Shown here: piece by piece, positions 1-6,049 of the stretch
How positions within the stretch are numbered: the first letter of the stretch is position 1
Layout: each line of letters starts with the position of its first letter
From: an uncultured Pseudobdellovibrionaceae bacterium
Lineage (GTDB): Bacteria; Bdellovibrionota; Bdellovibrionia; Bdellovibrionales; JAMPXM01
DNA: 7,600 nt
Direction: 5' to 3'
NCBI GenBank assembly: GCA_934277865.1
Contig: CAKQVW010000132.1
Span: forward strand, 1-7,600
The notes under the pieces: generated by a model
Seen by the model: only the letters and a program-made list of their open reading frames with translations
Databases searched by the model: none
Told to the model about the DNA's origin: nothing
Made by a program: the position numbers and the translations under genes

Positions 1-414
1 GAACAGGACGCCAAGTTCCAAGCGTTCCGTGAAGAGATCACGAAGCTGCAAACCGAAGTCGCCGAAGTGAAGGCGGCCAATCAGGCGCTGCAAACGGCGT
101 TGGCTTCTGGCGGTGTCGCGGGTGGCGGCAGAGGCGCTGGCGGCGACAGCAAAAATCCCTTCGAGACGGGCGAAGCACGATTCGAGCAGAAAAACTGGCG
201 CGAAGCGATCTTTGCGTACGAAGACTACCGGAAGACTTATCCCAAAGGAAAAAGCTTCGGAGCGGCCACCTACAAGATTGGTGTCTGCTTCCAAGAGCTC
301 GGCATGAATGACGACGCGAAACCGTTTTATGAAGAGGTCATCGCGAAGTTCCCGAAATCCAAAGAAGCAGATCGCGCTCGTGCTCGGCTGAAAACGCTGG
401 GCAAAAAGCGTTAG
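1..414 (+). CDS. YbgF/CpoB-like periplasmic TPR protein, C-terminal part (5' end outside window)
   Basis: The frame is open from base 1 to a TAG at 412-414, giving the last 137 residues of a longer protein. Residues 1-36 of this fragment form a charged coiled coil. A Gly-rich linker follows (about 37-50), then tetratricopeptide-type helices (about 51-135), with a typical 'F..A...Y......P.S..A..A...L' ending. Coiled coil, linker and C-terminal TPR in that order is the architecture of YbgF/CpoB. In enterobacteria this periplasmic protein works with Tol-Pal and links outer-membrane constriction to peptidoglycan synthesis. The Tol-Pal genes would lie to the left and are not visible, so the specific role is inference; a BamD-like or generic TPR protein is possible. 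A GTG at 67 lies inside the coiled coil and is not a convincing start. The stop is one codon ahead of tsaD, in the same frame, suggesting co-transcription and coupled translation. Confidence 0.8.
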   Translation, partial: EQDAKFQAFREEITKLQTEVAEVKAANQALQTALASGGVAGGGRGAGGDSKNPFETGEARFEQKNWREAIFAYEDYRKTYPKGKSFGAATYKIGVCFQELGMNDDAKPFYEEVIAKFPKSKEADRARARLKTLGKKR

Positions 415-417
415 TCG

Positions 418-1524
418 ATGCGCCGATTTCAGAAAGTTCTCGCGATTGAGACCAGCTGTGACGACACCTCGGTGGCCGTGGTTTGTCATGACGGGCGCGT
501 CTTTAGCTGTGTGATGGCGGGGCAAGATCTTTATCACGCCAAGTATGGCGGCATCGTTCCCGAAATTGCCTCGCGCAATCACACGCATCACCTGTTGCCC
601 TTGATTCAAGAGGCATTGGACCAAGCCGCGCTCAAACTGGAAAACATCGACGGGTTTGCTGTCACCAATCGTCCCGGACTGATTGGTTCGCTATTGACCG
701 GGCTGGTGACTGTGAAAACTTTGAGTGTCACCACCGGTAAACCGTTTGTGGGGATCAACCATTTGGAAGGGCACTTGCTGGCGCCGTTTCTCACGGACGC
801 CGAATACGCCGCTCCCAAAGGTTTTGATTTTCCCTATGTGGCACTGGCGGTAAGTGGCGGACACACGACGCTTTATCGGGTGGACGGCTTTGGTCGCTAC
901 CGGGTTTTGGGTCGTACGCTTGACGACGCTGCGGGTGAGGCCTTTGACAAGTTCGCCAAAAAAATTGGACTGGGTTTTCCTGGCGGTGCTCGTGTTGATC
1001 GGCTCTCGGCAGTTGGAACTCCCTCTCGTTTCGATTTTCCGCGGGCCATGTTAAAGGACGAACGAGATGACATGAGTTTCTCTGGTCTCAAAACGGCGGC
1101 GGCTAGACTTTTTGATGAATTGCTAGACGCCGATCGCGAGACGATTGGGCAAGAGGCGCAGGAGTTTCTGGCCAGCAAACAGCCCAAGGCCGGCTTGCTG
1201 GCCGACCTCTGTGCCAGTTTCCAAGAGGCCATCGTCGATGTTCTGGTAGCGCGCCTGACTCGTGCGGCCGTCCGAGAGAAAATGGACCGCGTGGTTTTGA
1301 CGGGGGGAGTTGCCGCCAACTCCCGGCTTCGAGCCCGCGTGATGAAGTGGGCGGCGGACCATGGAAAAACGGCGGCGATTCCGCCTCTTCGCTACTGCAC
1401 CGACAACGCGGCGATGGTGGGCCTGGCCGGTGTGATTCGTTTGAACTTGGGTGAAATATCACCCATTTCGCTGGGGCCCGAGCCAAAGGCTCCGCTGGAT
1501 CAAGAAAAAAGTCCGCTGGGATGA
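418..1524 (+). CDS. tsaD: tRNA N6-adenosine threonylcarbamoyltransferase TsaD
   Basis: TsaD (formerly Gcp/YgjD) transfers the threonylcarbamoyl group from threonylcarbamoyl-AMP to A37 of ANN-decoding tRNAs, acting in the cytoplasm with TsaB and TsaE. The 368-residue product has the ASKHA-fold signatures: IETSCDDT (residues 10-17), the metal-binding HLEGH (H115 and H119), SGGHT (146-150), AAGEAFDK (171-178), FSGLKT (221-226), TGGVAAN (295-301) and CTDNAAM (327-333), whose D329 would be the third metal ligand. It is somewhat longer than the E. coli protein (about 337), mainly through an insertion around residues 235-262 and a longer tail. The start is ATG 418: the preceding in-frame stop is at 412-414, so no earlier start is possible. 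No good Shine-Dalgarno is visible, so translation probably depends on coupling to the upstream TPR gene. All key residues are present and the gene looks intact. Confidence 0.98.
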   Translation: MRRFQKVLAIETSCDDTSVAVVCHDGRVFSCVMAGQDLYHAKYGGIVPEIASRNHTHHLLPLIQEALDQAALKLENIDGFAVTNRPGLIGSLLTGLVTVKTLSVTTGKPFVGINHLEGHLLAPFLTDAEYAAPKGFDFPYVALAVSGGHTTLYRVDGFGRYRVLGRTLDDAAGEAFDKFAKKIGLGFPGGARVDRLSAVGTPSRFDFPRAMLKDERDDMSFSGLKTAAARLFDELLDADRETIGQEAQEFLASKQPKAGLLADLCASFQEAIVDVLVARLTRAAVREKMDRVVLTGGVAANSRLRARVMKWAADHGKTAAIPPLRYCTDNAAMVGLAGVIRLNLGEISPISLGPEPKAPLDQEKSPLG

Positions 1525-1538
1525 GGCGCTTACGATGA
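1521..1538 (+). other. Five-codon mini-ORF bridging tsaD and rsmA (ATGA-ATGA relay)
   Basis: An ATG at 1521-1523 overlaps the tsaD stop TGA (1522-1524) as ATGA. It opens a reading frame of five codons (M-R-R-L-R) that ends at TGA 1536-1538, which overlaps the rsmA start ATG 1535-1537 as a second ATGA. This is seen directly in the sequence. Such overlaps allow terminating ribosomes to restart, so it could pass ribosomes from tsaD to rsmA. Whether the mini-ORF is translated is unknown, and chance is a real alternative. Confidence 0.3.
1523..1526 (+). promoter_or_regulatory. Shine-Dalgarno of rsmA
   Basis: GAGG lies 8 nt ahead of ATG 1535. It decides this start over an upstream in-frame ATG at 1451, which lies inside tsaD and would add 28 residues with no similarity to the family. 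Confidence 0.6.
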
Positions 1539-2395
1539 CGTCGAGACGCGAGAGGCTCCTACAAAAAATCCAGCAGACCGGAACGGGACCCAAGCGGTCG
1601 CTTGGGCAGAACTTTTTGATTTCCGACCATGTGATCGATCGCATTTTGGAGAACGCATTTGATTTTGGTGATTCCGTGTTTTGGTCGAAGGCGGCCGCAC
1701 CTTCTGGCCTGATTGAAATCGGGCCCGGCTTGGGAGCTTTGACCGAGGGATTGGTGGAAGGCACGAAACGACGTGGACTCGGCTTTCAGGTGATCGAACT
1801 CGATCGACAGTTTGCAGAAAACTGGCGGCAAGCCGGAGTCCAAGTTCATGAGGTCGATGCACTTCAGGCCGATTGGCAGGCCTTGCAGCTGGCGCCAGGC
1901 ACACGCTTGATTTCCAACCTTCCCTATCAGATTTCATCCAGTCTTGTGATTGACCGTTCGGTTTGGCCTCACGGAATCGGTTCGATGATTCTGATGTTTC
2001 AAAAAGAAGTCGCCAAGCGAATCGCGGCCAAGGAAAGGTCGGAGGATTACGGGCTGCTGTCCGTGATTGCGCAACTGGGTTGGGAAATCGAGACGGTCTG
2101 CGAGGCGGGTCCGCAAGACTTTTATCCGCCGCCTCGTGTGGCAAGTCGGGTGCTTCGTTTTCGACGTCGCAGCGATGCGCCTGAAGAAAAAGAATTCGCC
2201 GCGTTTTTGAAGTTTGCAAAGCGGGCCTACGCACATCGCCGCAAACTTCTGGCTTCGAACCTTTCAATGGGTTCGGAGAGTCGCCTGCGACTTGAATCCA
2301 TTCTCGAGAGTATGGGATTCTCAAAAACGGTGCGGGTCGAAGAACTGTCGCCTTGGCAGCTCTTGGAACTCGCGCAAAAGAACGGGAGTCTGTAG
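1535..2395 (+). CDS. rsmA: 16S rRNA (A1518/A1519) dimethyladenosine transferase RsmA/KsgA
   Basis: RsmA uses S-adenosylmethionine to dimethylate two adjacent adenosines in the 3' hairpin (helix 45) of 16S rRNA, a late step of 30S maturation. Its loss gives kasugamycin resistance. The 286-residue product shows KRSLGQNFL (20-28), SAM motif I EIGPGLGALT (61-70), the acidic end of motif II VIELD (86-90), D108 in the motif III region, catalytic NLPY (128-131), QKEVAKR (156-162), YGLLSVIAQ (172-180), FYPPPRV (196-202) and the C-terminal-domain segment FAKRAYAHRRKLL (227-239). It is slightly longer than E. coli RsmA (273), with a short insertion before motif I (about 42-58). The start ATG 1535 has a GAGG at the right distance and begins just before the conserved N-terminus. 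It lies 10 bp after tsaD and directly abuts smpB, consistent with one translation-related operon. Confidence 0.97.
   Translation: MTSRRERLLQKIQQTGTGPKRSLGQNFLISDHVIDRILENAFDFGDSVFWSKAAAPSGLIEIGPGLGALTEGLVEGTKRRGLGFQVIELDRQFAENWRQAGVQVHEVDALQADWQALQLAPGTRLISNLPYQISSSLVIDRSVWPHGIGSMILMFQKEVAKRIAAKERSEDYGLLSVIAQLGWEIETVCEAGPQDFYPPPRVASRVLRFRRRSDAPEEKEFAAFLKFAKRAYAHRRKLLASNLSMGSESRLRLESILESMGFSKTVRVEELSPWQLLELAQKNGSL
2384..2388 (+). promoter_or_regulatory. Shine-Dalgarno of smpB
   Basis: GGGAG lies 7 nt ahead of the GTG at 2396, inside the last codons of rsmA. It supports this unusual start codon, which follows the rsmA stop with no gap. Confidence 0.6.
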
Positions 2396-2899
2396 GTGAG
2401 CAAGGCCGAGAAGAGCGGCGGGAAGTCATCAGGAAAATCCGGTGCGGGGCAGACCGTGAAGCTCGTGGCCGACAACCGTAAGGCGCGGTTTGACTACACT
2501 GTGGTCGACACGCTGGAGGCGGGGCTTGAGCTTCTTGGCAGTGAAGTGAAATCGATTCGGGAAAACGGTATTCAGCTGAAGGATTCCTACATCGTCATCA
2601 AAAACGGCCAGGCCTATTTGCAGGCGGCGCACATCGCGCCCTATCGGGCGTCCAGCTACCTCAATCACGAGCCCGAGCGCCTTCGCCGCTTGCTCTTAAA
2701 CAAGCTCCAGATCGAGCGGCTCGAGCGTTCGATCGCGGAAAAAGGCTTCACCTGTGTTCCTCTGAAACTCTATTTCAAGGGGCGCTGGGCAAAGCTTGAG
2801 CTTGGCATCGTCAAAGGTAAAAATGTGGGAGACAAGCGCGAGTCGATTAAATCACGCGATGTCGAACGAGAGCTTCGGCAAGCCCGTTCAAAACGTTAG
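2396..2899 (+). CDS. smpB: SsrA (tmRNA)-binding protein SmpB
   Basis: SmpB binds tmRNA and delivers it to stalled ribosomes, where it mimics the anticodon arm and its C-terminal tail occupies the empty mRNA channel (trans-translation). The 167-residue product covers the whole family: ADNRKARFDY (25-34), LEAGLELLGSEVKSIR (40-55), LKDSY (61-65), HIAPY (79-83), NHEPERLRRLLL (90-101), VPLKLYFKGRWAKLELG (121-137) and GDKRE (145-149), followed by a basic tail. A Lys/Ser/Gly-rich extension of about 22 residues precedes the conserved core, making it a little longer than the usual 150-160. It starts with GTG immediately after the rsmA TAG, in the same frame, with a GGGAG ribosome binding site inside rsmA; translation is probably coupled. 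The partner ssrA RNA gene is not in this window. Confidence 0.98.
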   Translation: MSKAEKSGGKSSGKSGAGQTVKLVADNRKARFDYTVVDTLEAGLELLGSEVKSIRENGIQLKDSYIVIKNGQAYLQAAHIAPYRASSYLNHEPERLRRLLLNKLQIERLERSIAEKGFTCVPLKLYFKGRWAKLELGIVKGKNVGDKRESIKSRDVERELRQARSKR

Positions 2900-2920
2900 T
2901 TGAATGAATGAGTCGAATGA

Positions 2921-2928
2921 AAGGGAGG
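2921..2928 (+). promoter_or_regulatory. Strong Shine-Dalgarno selecting the start at 2935
   Basis: AAGGGAGG lies 6 nt before ATG 2935. In-frame ATGs at 2908 and 2917 have no comparable site, and this purine run would lie inside the gene if they were used. The start at 2935 is therefore preferred. Confidence 0.65.
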
Positions 2929-2934
2929 CACGGG

Positions 2935-3810
2935 ATGGCCTTGTTCCACGGTTGGAATTTGAACTCAAGACAGGCCTTGGCGTCGTCGCTGTCTTTCGCT
3001 GCTATCGGTCTCCTGGTGTTTCTGCAGGCTGCGTGTGGAGTTAAAACTGTTCGCGGCGAAGAGCCGGCCTCGGGCGCTGTGATTTCTCCCGTTGGTGCCT
3101 CCGGGGTCGATGGCACGCCTCAAGATGTGAGCCTAAAGTCCGATCGGTCGGAGTTGGAAAAACTTCGTTCCGAAATTCCAGATGACGTCAAAAAACAAAA
3201 TGACGAGATCGCGATGGTGCTCTCCTATGTGTATCGCGAGTCGGAAGAAGAGCCCAGTCGCCTTCGTGATCGTTTCCAGGCGGCCCTCCGCAAACGCCGA
3301 GAGGTGATGGATAAACACCTTCGCAGCTCGCGCGATTCTTTTTCTAAGGAAGAGCGGCGGTTGCGCGATGAGTTTTTGAGAACGTCGAAGGAAGAACGAG
3401 ACGACTACCTCTCTCGCAAGCGTTCACAGGAAGACCGGAAAAAGTTTTTTGATGGCCAAGAGGACAAACGGCGGGCTTTCTTTGCGGATCAAAGTGAAAA
3501 GCGAAAAGACTTCGAATCTCAAGTTCAAGACGAGCGTAAAAAACTGGAGGACTTCATTCGCGAAAAGCAGAATCAATTCAATCAAGAGTGGCGGGAGTAC
3601 CAGGCGCGCTACACCGAGCGCCGTCGCCTGAATGAAACGAAGAAAAAGATGGAAAACAAAGCTCGGCAACTGGAGAAGCGCGGTGCGCAGGTGCTGCCGG
3701 TCACGCAACCGGCGCAAGCTTCGCAGGCGCCGGATGGTTCGCTCGAGGAATTCAACAAGATCCCGCCGGGGCCGGGCATTCAGCTGGCCCCCTCGAAAAA
3801 GGGTCCTTGA
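2935..3810 (+). CDS. Putative exported or lipid-anchored protein with a long 11-residue-repeat helix
   Basis: I do not recognise a family. The 291-residue product starts with a signal peptide: R12, then a hydrophobic stretch at about 19-33, ending LQAAC with Cys34. This resembles a lipobox, but Gln at -3 is unusual, so lipid attachment is uncertain and ordinary signal peptidase cleavage is possible. Residues 40-75 are low-complexity. Residues 105-250 are extremely rich in K, R, E, D and Q with almost no Gly or Pro, and carry an 11-residue periodicity, R-x-x-[F/Y/M/L], from R111 to Y226. This predicts a long continuous helix or right-handed coiled coil in the periplasm. The tail (251-291) is Pro/Gln/Ala-rich and probably disordered. 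The start at 2935 is chosen by its ribosome binding site; ATG 2908 would add nine residues. It follows smpB by 35 bp and ends 9 bp from a convergent gene. A structural or spacer role in the envelope is only a guess. Confidence 0.85.
   Translation: MALFHGWNLNSRQALASSLSFAAIGLLVFLQAACGVKTVRGEEPASGAVISPVGASGVDGTPQDVSLKSDRSELEKLRSEIPDDVKKQNDEIAMVLSYVYRESEEEPSRLRDRFQAALRKRREVMDKHLRSSRDSFSKEERRLRDEFLRTSKEERDDYLSRKRSQEDRKKFFDGQEDKRRAFFADQSEKRKDFESQVQDERKKLEDFIREKQNQFNQEWREYQARYTERRRLNETKKKMENKARQLEKRGAQVLPVTQPAQASQAPDGSLEEFNKIPPGPGIQLAPSKKGP
3265..3621 (+). repeat. Degenerate 33-bp (11-residue) in-frame repeats
   Basis: Counting from the ATG at 2935, large hydrophobic residues fall at F114, M125, F136, F147, Y158, F171, F182, F193, L204, F215 and Y226. 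Every spacing is 11 except one of 13 (158 to 171). Arginine stands three residues before the hydrophobic position in nine of the eleven units (R111, R122, R133, R144, R155, R168, R179, R190, R201). The DNA copies have diverged, so the pattern is conserved at protein level. Confidence 0.8.
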
Positions 3811-3819
3811 TCTCAGTCG

Positions 3820-4740
3820 CTATTCGCCGCGGGAAGATTTGTCGCGAGCGAGGGCCTTTGCGGACTTCGGGCCGCGGCGGCTAAAGTTCTTGCGACTGCC
3901 ATTGCGATTTTTCGCTCCGGGGCGTTCGCCCGGGCGACGAAGCAACGACTCATCTTGGTGGAAGATCTTTTCTACCTCTTCGGGAGTGAGGAGAGCCCAT
4001 TCACCGCGCGCCAGTCCGCCCATCTTGAGGCGTCCGATGGCGATTCGCTGAAGCTTCATCACATCAAATCCGATTTTTTCGAACATGCGACGGATCTGGC
4101 GGTTTTTGCCTTCACCGATGACGACTTTGAACCAATCGTATTTGTCCGAAGCAGTGCCTTTGAGGCGCTCGATCTCACGCGCCGCCACGCGGCCACCGAT
4201 GATCGTGACACCTGTTCGCAGTTTGTGAACCTGTTCTTCCGTCGGCTGGCCGTCGACTTTCACCAGGTAGGTCTTTAGAACTTCGTGTTTGGGATGAGTC
4301 ACGCGCTGAGCGAAGTCACCGTCGTTTGTCAGCAGCAACAAGCCTTCGCTGTCGTAGTCGAGACGACCGACAGGGAAAACGCGCGATTCGAAACGTTTAA
4401 AATATTCACCGATACAAGGACGGCCTTCTGGGTCGTCCATCGTGGTCATCACACCTTTTGGTTTATTGAAGAGCACGTAAACCTTGCGGACTTCAGGTCG
4501 AACCGGTTTGCCGTTCACGAGAACCTTGTCGGTTTTCAGATTCACCTTCACGCCGAGTTCGTAAACTCGCTTGCCGTTGATCTGAACGGCGCCTTCGGCG
4601 ATCAGCTCGTCGGCACCACGGCGCGAAGTCACTCCGCTTTCCGCAAGGTACTTGTTCAAACGCATTTCGTCGGTCGCGGTCGGTTTTACAGGATTTCTTC
4701 GAGCACTGGTTGTGCGTTTTTGGGGGCGATTGTTTCGCAT
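3820..4740 (-). CDS. rluB: S4-domain rRNA pseudouridine synthase, RsuA/RluB/RluE/RluF family
   Basis: These enzymes isomerise a specific uridine to pseudouridine in 16S (RsuA) or 23S rRNA (RluB, RluE, RluF). The 306-residue product has a basic N-terminal extension (1-25), an S4 RNA-binding domain (about 26-85, MRLNKYLAESGVTSRRGADE) and the catalytic domain with KPKGVMTT (93-100), VGRLDYDSEGLLLLTNDG (124-141; catalytic Asp128), KTYLVKV (156-162) and GEGKNRQIRRMF (209-220). A Lys/Arg/Ser-rich tail (268-306) probably also binds RNA. Length, S4 domain and basic tail fit RluB best, which in E. coli modifies U2605 of 23S rRNA; the exact target here is inferred. The start at 4740 is preferred because AAGAGG lies 7 nt upstream. 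ATG 4665, at the S4 domain, has no clear ribosome binding site but would also give a functional-looking protein. The start overlaps the end of the upstream gene by 55 bp. Confidence 0.95.
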   Translation of the reverse strand: MRNNRPQKRTTSARRNPVKPTATDEMRLNKYLAESGVTSRRGADELIAEGAVQINGKRVYELGVKVNLKTDKVLVNGKPVRPEVRKVYVLFNKPKGVMTTMDDPEGRPCIGEYFKRFESRVFPVGRLDYDSEGLLLLTNDGDFAQRVTHPKHEVLKTYLVKVDGQPTEEQVHKLRTGVTIIGGRVAAREIERLKGTASDKYDWFKVVIGEGKNRQIRRMFEKIGFDVMKLQRIAIGRLKMGGLARGEWALLTPEEVEKIFHQDESLLRRPGERPGAKNRNGSRKNFSRRGPKSAKALARDKSSRGE

Positions 4741-5978
4741 TTTTCGGCCTCTTGCAGTTCTACTAAGTCAGGGCCTTCTGGTTCGATGAATTCCTGCCCG
4801 GGAGGCAGATTGAGCCCAATGTGATTGTTCTTAACAAGGCCCGAACTATGGCCTACCTGAGGCGCTAATTCAACAGGCAATGTATCCGGTAAGGCATTTG
4901 GCAACTCGCCCATGCCGCTGACAGAACGCATTTCACGGGTTTCCGACTCGCGCTTTTCCATTTCACGATTTTCCAGTAGCACCGCGCGTTCCAGGTTTTC
5001 CAGCAAGAGCCTGAGGAAGCGGTCGTCGACAAAAACCTGCTCGAAAGCCAATCGGCCGCGTTCCATGGCCGCTTCGGCAAAGCGCAACCGCTCGGGATGT
5101 TGGCGGGCCATCAAGTCGGAGGCCTGTTCAAGAAGGTTTGTCAGCTCAATGTACATGGGGTCGGTCGTACGGTTGATGAAGAACTGTTCGATCCGCTTGA
5201 GTGGATAAAACAGAGTTGGCAGGCGATGTAGCTCGCTGCCTTCGAAGCTTCCGGTCTTTTGGAAGGTGTAGCCTCGAACCTGAACCCCGCGGAACCCTTG
5301 AGTGCCATTGGCCGTTGTAAATCGAAAGCGGGCGACAGTGTGAGGGGCGATTTCGATTTGGCTATTGCGGGACGAGTCGATGCTCAGATCGGCCGTGTAG
5401 AAGACGGCCATGTCGTCGTTGAGCGGTTCCAGTCGACCTTCGCGAATACAAAGGTTGCGGTCGAAAATGTGAACGGCCAAGTTTCGATCGACCCCCAAGT
5501 TGCAAACCAGAAGCTTTTCTTCGCGGTCGCGCAGGATGCGAATCTGGTCCGTGGGACCCTGATGCGCTTGAATCCACTCTTCCACCACTTTCTCCAGAGT
5601 TCGAAAGCTTTCGGCTCGAACCACCTGAATATCGTAGGGGCTGGCAAACGGCGGCAGCGGAATCGCCTCGCCAGTGGCGTTGGAATAGTGCTGAAGACAG
5701 GCGGCCACCTCGTTGAAGAGCTCAAGTTTGTGTTCCGCCCAATGCGAGTGGGCGAGTGAACGACGGAAAAAACGCTCGATGGTGGCGGTCGAAAGTGGTT
5801 CGCCAGGCTCGCAGAGGTTTTTCAAGAAGTGATAGAACGCCAAGCGTGCAGCCTCGGTCTTGGCGACAGTCTGCACCGGCTGCGCGGAGGGGGCAGCTTG
5901 GCCAGATGGAACGGTTTGGCCGACGTTGGGTTGAAGCAGGCCGAGTAAATGAGTCGCAAGGCTGGTAACAGACGCCAT
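4686..5978 (-). CDS. Conserved-looking hypothetical protein, 430 aa, helical, probably cytoplasmic
   Basis: I do not recognise this protein. It has no convincing signal peptide (short hydrophobic start without positive charges) and no membrane segment. After a Pro/Gln/Ala-rich linker (about 17-38) comes a helical region (about 40-140; Trp at 80 and 135). A mixed, apparently strand-rich segment follows (about 145-245, with alternating hydrophobics such as KLLVCNLGV and LAVHIFD), then a long helical, charged region (about 255-350). An acidic, Pro-containing, probably disordered C-terminus follows (about 355-430). The ATG at 5978 has TAAGG about 7 nt upstream. Codon use and length speak for a real gene. 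It is divergent from a coiled-coil protein gene across 71 bp, and its end overlaps the pseudouridine synthase start by 55 bp, suggesting co-transcription with that enzyme. A scaffold or adaptor role would be speculation. Confidence 0.85.
   Translation of the reverse strand: MASVTSLATHLLGLLQPNVGQTVPSGQAAPSAQPVQTVAKTEAARLAFYHFLKNLCEPGEPLSTATIERFFRRSLAHSHWAEHKLELFNEVAACLQHYSNATGEAIPLPPFASPYDIQVVRAESFRTLEKVVEEWIQAHQGPTDQIRILRDREEKLLVCNLGVDRNLAVHIFDRNLCIREGRLEPLNDDMAVFYTADLSIDSSRNSQIEIAPHTVARFRFTTANGTQGFRGVQVRGYTFQKTGSFEGSELHRLPTLFYPLKRIEQFFINRTTDPMYIELTNLLEQASDLMARQHPERLRFAEAAMERGRLAFEQVFVDDRFLRLLLENLERAVLLENREMEKRESETREMRSVSGMGELPNALPDTLPVELAPQVGHSSGLVKNNHIGLNLPPGQEFIEPEGPDLVELQEAEKCETIAPKNAQPVLEEIL
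4748..4753 (-). promoter_or_regulatory. Shine-Dalgarno of the pseudouridine synthase gene
   Basis: On the minus strand AAGAGG lies 7 nt ahead of ATG 4740, inside the coding region of the upstream 430-residue protein. It favours the longer start that produces the 55-bp gene overlap. Confidence 0.55.
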
Positions 5979-6049
5979 ATTTTAACCTTAGGAAGGTTTG
6001 AAATTTCAGTCCAGCGAATTTAAGCTTCATTAGGAACCGAGGAGGAACC
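5979..6049. promoter_or_regulatory. Divergent intergenic region with 10-bp palindrome and possible promoter
   Basis: These 71 bp separate two divergent genes and must hold the start signals of at least one. The perfect palindrome TGAAATTTCA occupies 5999-6008. It overlaps a -35-like TTGAAA (5998-6003), which is followed after 17 nt by a poor -10-like TAAGCT (6021-6026) on the plus strand. The region being a promoter is inferred from gene orientation. The individual boxes are weak, and the minus-strand promoter is not evident. Confidence 0.35.
6039..6045 (+). promoter_or_regulatory. Strong Shine-Dalgarno of the 209-aa coiled-coil gene
   Basis: GAGGAGG ends 4 nt before ATG 6050. It is one of the best matches to the anti-Shine-Dalgarno in the window and fixes the start. 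Confidence 0.65.

Noticed and set aside
1451..1534. Upstream in-frame ATG for rsmA
   Set aside because: It would overlap tsaD by 74 bp and add 28 residues unlike the family, while ATG 1535 has a proper Shine-Dalgarno.
1530..2429. Long open frame (299 codons) on the minus strand opposite rsmA
   Set aside because: It lies almost wholly antisense to a clear rsmA, has a low-complexity Arg/Ser/Pro-rich product with no domain, and is explained by the codon pattern of the real gene.
3768..3791. GGGGCC/GGCCCC hairpin near the convergent stops as a terminator
   Set aside because: The six-bp stem has a 12-nt loop, lies inside the coding region and has no T run after it on either strand.
3632..4051. 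Plus-strand open frame spanning the convergent junction
   Set aside because: Its product is Arg/Ser-rich and unlike any family, and it overlaps two well-supported genes out of frame or antisense.
4285..4824. Plus-strand open frame of 179 codons
   Set aside because: It is antisense to the conserved catalytic and S4 regions of the pseudouridine synthase, whose motifs prove the minus strand is coding.
5259..5759. Plus-strand open frame of 166 codons
   Set aside because: It is antisense to the 430-residue protein gene, with no ribosome binding site or domain. Because that gene is itself unrecognised this rejection is slightly less certain, but the minus-strand frame is far longer and has a start site.
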